Below, one piece after another: positions 49,721 through 56,770 of a stretch of DNA of 64,000 nucleotides. Numbering within the stretch: position 1 is the stretch's first letter; every line of letters begins with the position of its first letter. A model generated the notes under the pieces. It searched no databases, was not told where the DNA came from, and was given only the letters and a program-made list of their open reading frames with translations. The position numbers and the translations under genes are program-made. This stretch comes from Anaeromyxobacter diazotrophicus (lineage in GTDB: Bacteria; Myxococcota; Myxococcia; Myxococcales; Anaeromyxobacteraceae), in NCBI RefSeq assembly GCF_013340205.1, contig NZ_BJTG01000011.1:62001-126000 (forward strand), given 5' to 3'.

Positions 49721-50905
49721 ATGACCACCGCCGTGAAGCCCTCCCTCGCCGCCACGCCCGGCGCCAGCGCCAGCGGGAGCGTCGAGGTGACCCGCGTCGT
49801 CGACGCGCTGGAGCGGGACCGCTTCATCAAGTTCCCCTGGAAGATCTACCAGGACGACCTGCACTGGGTGCCGCCGCTCCTCATGGAGCGGCACGAGTTC
49901 CTCGACCCGCGCGGGAACCCGTTCTTCCAGCACGCCGACGTGGCGCTGTTCCTGGCCCGCCGCGGCGGGGAGGTGGTGGGCCGCATCGCCGCCGTCGAGG
50001 ACCGCAACTTCAACGCCTTCCACAAGAGCAAGACCGCCTACTTCGGCCTGTTCGAGTGCGTGAACGACCAGGGCGTGGCCGCCGCGCTCGTCGGGGCCGC
50101 CAAGGACTGGGCGCGCTGGCGCGGGCTCGACGGGATCCTCGGGCCGATGAACCTCTCGACCAACTACGAGATCGGCCTGCTGGTGGAGGGGTTCGACTCC
50201 GACCCCTACATCCAGATGACCTACAACCCCCGCTACTACGGGGAGCTGCTCGAGGGGTGCGGGCTCAAGAAGGCGAAGGACCTCTACGCCTGGGAGCGCA
50301 CCGCGAAGACGCCGCCGCCGGAGCGCTTCGCCCGCATCGCCGACAAGATCCGCCAGCACGAGAACATCGTCGTCCGCAGCGTCAACATGCGCGACTTCGA
50401 CGCGGAGCTGGAGCGCTTCAAGGAGATCTACAACTCCGCCTGGGACAAGAACTGGGGCTTCGTCCCCATGACGGACGGCGAGATCGACAAGATCGCGAAG
50501 GACCTCAAGCACCTCATCGTGCCGGACCTCTGCATCTTCGCGGAGTGCGACGGCGAGCCCATCGCGGCCGCGCTGACCGTCCCGGACTGGAACCAGGCGC
50601 TCAAGAAGCTCGACGGGCGGCTGACGCGGTTCGGCCTGCCCATCGGCCTCGCCAAGCTGCTGTGGCACTCGCGGAACATCGACCGCGTGCGCCTCATGGC
50701 GCTGGGCGTGAAGGCGGGCTGGCGGCGCCGCGGGCTCGACGCGGTGCTGGTGGTGGAGACCATCCGGCGCACCCAGCAGCTCGGGTACGAGGGCGGCGAG
50801 ATCTCCTGGACGCTCGAGGACAACGACCTCGTCAACCGCGCCATCGAGGCGTGCGGCTGCACCCGCACCAAGCTCTACCGCATGTACGAGGCGCCCACCG
50901 GGTAG
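49721..50905 (+). CDS. GNAT-fold N-acyltransferase, candidate bacterial ceramide synthase
   Basis: The 394-residue protein has a GNAT-type fold spread over two halves: an N-terminal part with FIKFPWKIYQDDLHWVPPLL, EVVGRIAAVED and ILGPMNLSTNYEIGLLVEGF, and a C-terminal part with VRLMALGVKAGWRRRGLDAVLV holding the acyl-CoA/acyl-ACP binding turn. Its place directly between spt and a reductase is that of bCerS in Caulobacter, which N-acylates the sphingoid intermediate. I assign this role by gene order and fold. The start has AGAGA ribosome-site sequence; it is 24 bases after spt. Confidence 0.75.
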   Translation: MTTAVKPSLAATPGASASGSVEVTRVVDALERDRFIKFPWKIYQDDLHWVPPLLMERHEFLDPRGNPFFQHADVALFLARRGGEVVGRIAAVEDRNFNAFHKSKTAYFGLFECVNDQGVAAALVGAAKDWARWRGLDGILGPMNLSTNYEIGLLVEGFDSDPYIQMTYNPRYYGELLEGCGLKKAKDLYAWERTAKTPPPERFARIADKIRQHENIVVRSVNMRDFDAELERFKEIYNSAWDKNWGFVPMTDGEIDKIAKDLKHLIVPDLCIFAECDGEPIAAALTVPDWNQALKKLDGRLTRFGLPIGLAKLLWHSRNIDRVRLMALGVKAGWRRRGLDAVLVVETIRRTQQLGYEGGEISWTLEDNDLVNRAIEACGCTRTKLYRMYEAPTG

Positions 50906-50906
50906 C

Positions 50907-51902
50907 GTGCGGGTCCTCGTCACCGGCGCGACGGGCTTCATCGGCGGCGCGCTGACCGCGCTCCTCGCCGCCCGCGGCGACCGGGTGCGGGCGCTGGTGC
51001 GCCCGAGCTCCCGGACCGAGGCGCTCTCCGCCCTGGGCGCCGAGCTGGCGCAGGGCGACGTGGGCGACCCGGCCTCGCTGCTGGCGGCGGTGGAGGGCTG
51101 CGACGCGGTGATCCACCTGGCGGGGGCCGTGAAGGCGCTCCGCGACCGCGAGCTCTTCCAGGCGAACGGCGAGGGCACCCGGCACGTGGTCGCCGCGTGC
51201 GCCGCGTCCGCGGCCCGCCCGCGCCTCGTCTACGTCTCCTCGCTGGCCGCGGCGGGCCCGGCGACCGCCGGCCGCGCGCGCGTCGAGGACGACCCGCCGG
51301 CGCCGGTGAGCCGCTACGGCGAGAGCAAGCTCCTGGGAGAGCGCGCCGTCCGGCTGGCGGCCGGGAAGGTGGCCGCGAGCATCGTGCGCCCGCCGGTGGT
51401 CTACGGCCCGGGCGACAAGGAGCTCATGCCCCAGCTCCTGCGGATGGCGCGCCTGGGCCTGGTGGTGCGCGCGGGCTTCCAGCAGAAGACCTTCAGCGTC
51501 GTGCACGTGGCCGACCTGGGCCAGGGCATCCTGGACGTCCTCGACCGCGGGCGCCCGGTGGGCGAGGCGGGCGGGGAGGGCACCTACTTCTTCGAGGACG
51601 GCGCCGACCGCTCCTGGGACGAGATCGCGCTCGCCGCCTGCGACGCGCTGGGCCGGCGCGCCCGCGTGCTGGCCTTGCCGGAGGCGGTGAGCGCCGCCGC
51701 CGCGGCGGCCTCCTCCGCCCTGGCGGCCGTGACGCGCCGCGCCTCCATCCTCTCCCTCGACAAGCTCCGCGAGATGCGCCAGTCCGCCTGGACCTGCAGC
51801 GCGGCCCGCGCCCGCGCCGAGCTGGGCTGGTCCCCCCGCTTCCCGCTCCCCGAGGGGATGGCGGACGCGGTGCGCTGGTTCCAGGCGCGCGGCCTAGCCT
51901 AG
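50907..51902 (+). CDS. NAD(P)-binding epimerase/reductase, candidate ceramide reductase
   Basis: The 331-residue extended short-chain dehydrogenase has RVLVTGATGFIGGALTALLA (Rossmann), VIHLAGAVKALRD, SSLAAAGPAT, the catalytic SRYGESKLLGE (Y-x3-K) and IVRPPVVYGPGDKELMP. In Caulobacter the corresponding gene (cerR) reduces the 3-keto group of the ceramide precursor. It begins with GTG one base after the acyltransferase stop, so it is co-translated with it. Its substrate here is inferred from position. Confidence 0.75.
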   Translation: MRVLVTGATGFIGGALTALLAARGDRVRALVRPSSRTEALSALGAELAQGDVGDPASLLAAVEGCDAVIHLAGAVKALRDRELFQANGEGTRHVVAACAASAARPRLVYVSSLAAAGPATAGRARVEDDPPAPVSRYGESKLLGERAVRLAAGKVAASIVRPPVVYGPGDKELMPQLLRMARLGLVVRAGFQQKTFSVVHVADLGQGILDVLDRGRPVGEAGGEGTYFFEDGADRSWDEIALAACDALGRRARVLALPEAVSAAAAAASSALAAVTRRASILSLDKLREMRQSAWTCSAARARAELGWSPRFPLPEGMADAVRWFQARGLA

Positions 51903-51904
51903 CC

Positions 51905-51983
51905 GCGGTCGCGGCTCGCGCTCGCGGCTCGCGGCTCGAGGTCGAGGTCGAGGTCGAGGTCGAGGTCGCGGTCGAGGTTCGCG
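51905..51983 (+). repeat. Untranslated hexanucleotide repeat tract after cerR-like gene
   Basis: About 13 units of GTCG[A/C]G, mostly GTCGAG, plus degenerate GGCTCGC units, begin immediately after the stop codon of the reductase gene. Relative to the neighbouring genes the orientation is opposite to that of the coding tracts. Confidence 0.85.
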
Positions 51984-52118
51984 ATCCCCTGTGCTCCGCG
52001 AGTCCTGCCCCCGCCGCCCCGCGCCCGCGCGCGCGTCGGCGCCCGTGCTCCGCGCCGCCCCAAGGGTGCCCTTGGCCGGAACGCGCACGTGGTCCGCGAG
52101 ACGCGGCTGCGGAATCTT

Positions 52119-52146
52119 GCACCGCGGCGCGGGCGCGCCGCGGTGC
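52119..52146 (+). terminator. Perfect 13-bp hairpin, likely terminator of the spt operon
   Basis: GCACCGCGGCGCG (52119-52131) and CGCGCCGCGGTGC (52134-52146) are perfect complements separated by two bases. It stands about 215 bases past the last gene of the operon. The following sequence CTTCGGTC has only isolated Ts. Confidence 0.5.
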
Positions 52147-52354
52147 TTCGGTCAGTCCTCGCCGCGGGCGAGGTCCTGGTGGGCGCGTTCCGGCGAACTT
52201 GGCACCGGGGGCGGCGCTCCGCAATGGCGCCTCGTGCGCGCGCGGGCGCGGTGCGGCAGCGGCCGGGGGCTGCGTGCCTAGGGCGACGTGCCCCAGGGTT
52301 CACCGTCCGAGCGCGCGCGGCATGTGCTTCACCCGGACCGCGAGCGCCCCTCTC

Positions 52355-52422
52355 GCCGTCGCCGTCGCGGTCGCGGTCGCGGCTCGAGGTCGAGATCGAG
52401 GTCGAGGTCGAGGTCGAGGTCG
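52355..52422 (+). repeat. Untranslated hexanucleotide repeat tract before the desaturase
   Basis: About 11 units of GTCG[C/A]G lie 50 bases upstream of the desaturase start, so they would be in its promoter or 5' leader. Together with the tract at 51905-51983 they frame the intergenic region. Confidence 0.85.
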
Positions 52423-52472
52423 TCCCCCTCTCCCTTGCGCCCCCCTCGCCCCGCCGCTAGTTCCCCCTCGTG

Positions 52473-53516
52473 ATGCCCGCGCCCGCCTCCGCGCCCGCGC
52501 CGCCCTCGGAAGGCGCCGCGTTCGTCCGTCAGGCGTACGCCCTCGTCGCCGACCTCGCGGCTCCGCGCCCCGGCGTCTACTACGCCGACCTCCTGCTGAG
52601 CTCCCTCGTGGGTTGGGCCGCGCTGGTGCTCGGCGCCCGCGCCTGGCCGGCGGCGGGCGCCTGGGTGCTCCTCGCCGTCTCGGCGCTCGCCCTCTACCGC
52701 GCCGGGAGCTTCATCCACGAGCTCACCCACCTGCGCCGGGGCGCCGTGGCGGGGCTCTCGCCCGTCTGGAACGCGCTCGTCGGCGTCCCGCTCCTGCTGC
52801 CCTCCTTCCTCTACGTCGGGGTGCACGGGGTGCACCACGCCAAGCCGCACTACGGCACGGTGCGCGACCCCGAGTACCTGCGGCTGACGGGCTGGCCGCG
52901 CTGGAAGATCCTCCTGTGGGTGGCGCAGGGGGCGCTGCTGCCGGTGGCGCTGGGGCTGCGCTTCCTGCTGCTGGCGCCGCTGTCGCTCGTCCACCCGCGG
53001 CTGCGCAGGCTGGTCTGGGAGAAGGCCTCCTCGCTCAGCGTCAACCCGGCCTTCAGCCGCGCGCCGCCGCCGGCCTCGCTGCGCGCCGGCTTCGCGGCGC
53101 AGGAGGCGCTCTGCGCGGGCTGGGCGTGGGCGGTGGTGCTGCTCGCCGCGCTTGGCGCGCTGCCGGCGCGCTATCCGCTGGCGGCGGCGGTGGTGGCGGG
53201 GGCGGTGGGGCTCCTGAACCAGCTCCGGACCGCGGTGGCGCACCGCTTCGCGAACGACGGGCGCACGCTCGACATGGAGGCGCAGTTCCTCGACTCGGTC
53301 AACGTGCCGGGGAGCCCGCTCGCCACCGCGCTGTGGGCGCCGGTCGGGCTGCGCTACCACGCGCTGCACCACCTCTTGCCGGGGCTGCCCTACCACGCGC
53401 TGGGCGCGGCGCACCGGCGCCTCGCGGCGGGGCTCCCGCCGGCGTCGCCGTACCTTCGGGCGTGCGAGCCCAGCCTGGCGGCGGCGTACCGCCGCCTGGG
53501 CCGCCCGGTCGGCTAG
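52473..53516 (+). CDS. Membrane fatty-acid desaturase / hydroxylase
   Basis: The 347-residue protein has about four to six membrane helices and the three histidine boxes of di-iron desaturases: HELTH (H-x3-H), HGVHH (H-x2-HH) and HALHH (H-x2-HH). It introduces a double bond or hydroxyl group in a lipid acyl or sphingoid chain using O2. Directly after the sphingolipid operon, a sphingoid or N-acyl chain substrate is plausible. GTG 52470 and ATG 52473 are alternative starts. The stop overlaps that of the HDOD gene (CTAG, both strands). Confidence 0.88.
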   Translation: MPAPASAPAPPSEGAAFVRQAYALVADLAAPRPGVYYADLLLSSLVGWAALVLGARAWPAAGAWVLLAVSALALYRAGSFIHELTHLRRGAVAGLSPVWNALVGVPLLLPSFLYVGVHGVHHAKPHYGTVRDPEYLRLTGWPRWKILLWVAQGALLPVALGLRFLLLAPLSLVHPRLRRLVWEKASSLSVNPAFSRAPPPASLRAGFAAQEALCAGWAWAVVLLAALGALPARYPLAAAVVAGAVGLLNQLRTAVAHRFANDGRTLDMEAQFLDSVNVPGSPLATALWAPVGLRYHALHHLLPGLPYHALGAAHRRLAAGLPPASPYLRACEPSLAAAYRRLGRPVG

Positions 53517-54382
53517 TCGAACATCCCGGTCACCCGGTCCTTGAGCCCCTTGGTGAGCGTCTTGAGGACGTCGTCGTTCACGCCGATGAGGGAGCGGCCG
53601 ATCATGACGATGGCGTCGACGTCCTCGGGGTCGAACGTCCCCACGTAGACGCCGCTCTTCTTGGCCAGCGCGTTCGCGAACACCACCGCGTTCACGAGCG
53701 AGGCGCGGTCGGCGTTGTCGTAGTCGAGGTCCTGTTGCAGGCAGCGCGCGATGCCCTCGGGGAGCTGCCACTTCTCGGCCAGCGCCAGCCCGACCGGGCG
53801 GTGCGTGCGGGCGATCACCTCCACCCACTCGGCGCAGGGGATCCACCCGCGGTTGTACAGCTCAGTCGTCTGCCGCTCGGCCTCGAGCAGGACCGACGCC
53901 ACCACCGGCTTCCCGATGTCGTGGAGGAGGCCGGCGAGGTAGGCCGCCTCCGAGTCGGCGTGCCCGGAGAGCGCCAGCACGTCGCGGGCGAGCGTCGCCA
54001 CCGCCACCGAGTGCTCCCAGGTGCGGCGCAGCGCGTTCGCGATCTCGCCGTCGCGCGACACGAAGACCTTCTGCGCGCTCGCCTCCACCAGCAGCGCCTT
54101 CACGCCGCGCGGACCGAGCTTGTTCACCACCTCGGAGAGCGTGGTCTTCTTCTGGCCGCCGGCGCCCTTGGTGCCGGCCGCCGCGCGCAGCGAGCGCGCC
54201 GCCAGGAAGGCGTCCTGCTCCAGGATCTCGGGCGCGCGCTTCAGGGCGGCCTGGTCGCCCTCGCGCAGGACCTCCTGCACCCGCTGCACGACCGCCGGGA
54301 TGGTGGGCACGACCAGCTGGTCGGCCTGGATCCGCTTGACCAGGATGCCGTGCAGCTCGGTCGCCAGCTTCTCGGCGGACAT
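53513..54382 (-). CDS. HDOD-domain signalling protein
   Basis: The 289-residue protein has an HDOD domain in its C-terminal two-thirds, with WEHSVAVATLARDVLALSGH and AAYLAGLLHDIGKPVVASV (HD-like residues) and a THRPVG segment. The first ~100 residues hold helical repeats. HDOD proteins act as regulators in chemotaxis and cyclic-di-GMP-related circuits. It is the last gene of the cheX-RR-HDOD operon, which diverges from the chemotaxis operon. Confidence 0.85.
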   Translation of the reverse strand: MSAEKLATELHGILVKRIQADQLVVPTIPAVVQRVQEVLREGDQAALKRAPEILEQDAFLAARSLRAAAGTKGAGGQKKTTLSEVVNKLGPRGVKALLVEASAQKVFVSRDGEIANALRRTWEHSVAVATLARDVLALSGHADSEAAYLAGLLHDIGKPVVASVLLEAERQTTELYNRGWIPCAEWVEVIARTHRPVGLALAEKWQLPEGIARCLQQDLDYDNADRASLVNAVVFANALAKKSGVYVGTFDPEDVDAIVMIGRSLIGVNDDVLKTLTKGLKDRVTGMFD

Positions 54383-54408
54383 GGTCCTCGCGTTCCCCGG
54401 CGCGCCCG

Positions 54409-55581
54409 TCAGGCCGCGGCGGCCGCCCGGGCCTCCTGGACGGAAGCGAAGTACTTCATCCCGCTGGTCTCCTCGAAGGAGGCGAGCACCTTCTTGATCT
54501 CGGCCGGGCCGACCACGGTCATGGTCATCCCGACCTCCTTCGCCTGGCCGGCCACCGACACGAGCAGCTTGGGGAGCCGGTCGCCCTGCGTCGGCACCTG
54601 CGCCAGGTCGAGGACGACCTCCTCGTAGCAGGCGGAGGCGACCTTGTTGAGCACGCCCGGGAAGAGCTGCGCCAGGCGGGCGAAGTAGCGGTCCAGGCGC
54701 TCGGGCTTTCCGAGGAAGGGCGCCACCTTGAGCAGGTTGTCCTCGCTGGTCAGGAACTCCTGGTTGTCGAAGTACTGCACCAGGAAGTCGTCCACGTGGT
54801 CCTGCGTGAACGGCTTGTAGAGCACGTCGCCGAAGCCCTGGTCGCGCAGCTCCTTCGACTGCTCGGGGGCGTTGGTGCGCAGCGCCAGGGCGACGAAGGC
54901 GGCGTGCGGCTGGAGCACCTTGATCTGCTGCGCCAGCACCGCGCTGTTCACGTCGGGGATCTCGGTGTCGACCAGCACCACCCGGTAGACCTTCTCGCGG
55001 GCGCTGGCCAGCGCCGACTGCGCGCTCGTGAACCCGTTCATGCCGAGGTGGTTCGGCAGCATGCCGCGCAGGCGCTTGTGGACGTTCTCCATGTCGTCCA
55101 CCACCATCACGTCGCAGAACTGCTTGGCGGCGCCCTCGCGGGGGGCCGGGGCCGAGGGCGAGATGCCGGCCGCGGGCGCGCCGCCCGGCTGGTCGCTCGC
55201 CACCACGTCCTCCACGCCGCCGCCGCCCTGGAGGACGCTCAGGATCTTGTTGCGCAGCTCCTCGGGCTTGAAGGGCTTCAGGATGTAGTCGGTGATGCCC
55301 GACTTCATGGCCCCGGCGATGATGGACCGCTTCGACTCCGAGGTGAGCATGATGACGGGGGTGAGGTTGCCCGCGTCGCGCATCTTGCCCAGCATGGTCG
55401 GGCCGTCCATGTTCGGCATCGTCACGTCGAGGATGACGAGGTCGAACTGGCACTCGCCCAGCTTCGCGAGGCCCTGGACGCCGTCCTCCGCCTCGACCAC
55501 CTCGAAGCCGAGGTCCTTGACCTGCTTCGAGACGATGGTGCGGACGGCGCGGCTGTCGTCGACGGTGAGAACGGTCGGCAT
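54409..55581 (-). CDS. Response regulator with two receivers and a STAS-like C-terminal domain
   Basis: The 390-residue protein has a complete receiver (about 1-118; VDDSRAVRTI, D52 in VILDVTMPNMDG, KPFKPEEL), a Pro/Ala-rich linker (about 120-150), a second receiver (about 153-275; VMVVDDMENVHKRL, LVDTEIPD, YKPFTQD) and a C-terminal domain with VVLDLAQVPTQGDRLPKLL and MTVVGPAEIKKVL, like a STAS domain. It probably relays phosphate from CheA and controls a partner through protein binding. It lies 11 bases downstream of cheX. Confidence 0.85.
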   Translation of the reverse strand: MPTVLTVDDSRAVRTIVSKQVKDLGFEVVEAEDGVQGLAKLGECQFDLVILDVTMPNMDGPTMLGKMRDAGNLTPVIMLTSESKRSIIAGAMKSGITDYILKPFKPEELRNKILSVLQGGGGVEDVVASDQPGGAPAAGISPSAPAPREGAAKQFCDVMVVDDMENVHKRLRGMLPNHLGMNGFTSAQSALASAREKVYRVVLVDTEIPDVNSAVLAQQIKVLQPHAAFVALALRTNAPEQSKELRDQGFGDVLYKPFTQDHVDDFLVQYFDNQEFLTSEDNLLKVAPFLGKPERLDRYFARLAQLFPGVLNKVASACYEEVVLDLAQVPTQGDRLPKLLVSVAGQAKEVGMTMTVVGPAEIKKVLASFEETSGMKYFASVQEARAAAAA

Positions 55582-55592
55582 GGAAGCTCCTC

Positions 55593-56045
55593 CTACGACG
55601 AGGCGACGCCCTCGTAGATCCAGAGGGCGAGCCCGAGGGCGTCGGCCTTGAGCACGATCACCTGCGGGCTGGCGGACGGCACCGCCGGCGCGCTGGGGCC
55701 CGCGAGGATCTTCGGTAGGCCGAGCGCCTGGTTGAGGGACATGACGCTCTTGAGGAGCCCGGCCGTCATGTTGACGAGCTCGCACAGCGCGTCGTTCATC
55801 ATGTTCTGATCCACCTGCTCGGTGGGGCAGGCGAACATGGCCGCGGACAGCTTCGAGCAGCCGTGCTGGTCGCTCGAGAGGCCCACCGTGAGCGGCCGCT
55901 CGCCGGCGATGGGGAGCACCGCCGTCCGCCACGTCAGCTGCTCGTGGTGCTTGGACGCGTCCGGCACGAAGGTGAAGCCGAGCATGGTCTGGGTGACGCC
56001 CGAGACCAGGGCGGCCATCTTTTCCGGAGGGGGAAGGGGGGTCAT
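55593..56045 (-). CDS. cheX: CheX-family chemotaxis phosphatase
   Basis: The 150-residue protein has the CheX/CheC motif E-x2-N (NDALCELVNMTAG; E89, N92), needed to dephosphorylate CheY-phosphate. It is the first gene of the minus-strand part of the chemotaxis region. The ATG at 56045 follows a GGGAAGGGGG ribosome site. A second CheX-like domain is fused to CheA on the other strand. Confidence 0.83.
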   Translation of the reverse strand: MTPLPPPEKMAALVSGVTQTMLGFTFVPDASKHHEQLTWRTAVLPIAGERPLTVGLSSDQHGCSKLSAAMFACPTEQVDQNMMNDALCELVNMTAGLLKSVMSLNQALGLPKILAGPSAPAVPSASPQVIVLKADALGLALWIYEGVASS

Positions 56046-56407
56046 GTGCGTGTGGGCTCCCGCGTGACGCCCGCAGCGGTCGTGCAAGGCGCAAGCCCGA
56101 CCCGCGATCCCGCGGAAAGCCCGTCGCTTCGCACGTCGGGCCGCCCGCGGTGGTGGCGCGCCGCCGTCCCGGGGGTCCACGGCACCCGCACCCGCGACCC
56201 GCGCCCCGGGGCCGCCGCGGGGTGGCTGCCCGGACCCCCGGGCCCGGATCGACCCGCCGCCGCCCGCGCCGCCACGGCGCCGGGGCCGGCCTTCTCCGCG
56301 CGCGCAGTTCCGCGCCTGGAGGCCTCCCGCGGCCCCCGGACCGGCGGCGGCGGCCGGCCCCCGCGCTGCGGCACACCCGCTGCACGAAGGGGGTCGGCGG
56401 AGGCTGA
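56046..56407. other. 362-base divergent region between cheX and cheY
   Basis: Very GC-rich; no gene and no convincing promoter, repeat or terminator. Both flanking ribosome sites are visible (56046-56055 for cheX, 56399-56403 for cheY). Confidence 0.5.
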
Positions 56408-56770
56408 ATGAACATCCTGATCGTGGACGACAGCAAGGCGATGCGCGGCATCGTGATGCGCGCCGTCAAGGCGGCCGGACTGGCGGAAGCCACCTACCTG
56501 GAGGCCGGGACCGGCGTCGAGGCGCTGGCGTCGATCCGCGGCGCCGAGCCCGACCTCGTCCTCACCGACTGGAACATGCCCGAGATGTCGGGCTTCGAGC
56601 TCATCAAGGCCGTCCGCGCCGAGGGGCGCCAGGTCAAGATCGGGCTCGTCACCTCGGAGAGCGACCCGACGCTGCGCGCCCAGGCCATGGAGGCCGGCGC
56701 GGCCTTCGTCATCTCGAAGCCGTTCACGCCCGACGCCGTCCGGGCGGCGCTGCAGCCCGTGATCTCATGA
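56408..56770 (+). CDS. cheY: CheY-type response regulator
   Basis: The 120-residue single receiver has VDDSKAMRGIV (Asp pair), the acceptor Asp in VLTDWNMPEMSGF, T/S in LVTSES and Lys in SKPF. It carries the phosphate signal from CheA to the motor. It is the first gene of the plus-strand chemotaxis operon with GGAGG upstream, and its stop overlaps the next start (ATGA). Confidence 0.93.
   Translation: MNILIVDDSKAMRGIVMRAVKAAGLAEATYLEAGTGVEALASIRGAEPDLVLTDWNMPEMSGFELIKAVRAEGRQVKIGLVTSESDPTLRAQAMEAGAAFVISKPFTPDAVRAALQPVIS

Larger units (their letters stand above)
51903..52472. other. 570-base structured intergenic region
   Basis: No gene is seen. It contains two hexanucleotide repeat tracts (51905-51983, 52355-52422), a palindrome CCAAGGG-TG-CCCTTGG (52060-52075) and a long perfect hairpin (52119-52146). 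Frames across the tracts encode only Arg- or (Glu-Val)-rich strings without a start or ribosome site. Confidence 0.7.

Noticed and set aside
52356-52472. Open frame with a (Glu-Val)n string upstream of the desaturase
   Set aside because: It is only the repeat read in another frame; no start codon with a ribosome site, and it does not join the desaturase frame sensibly.
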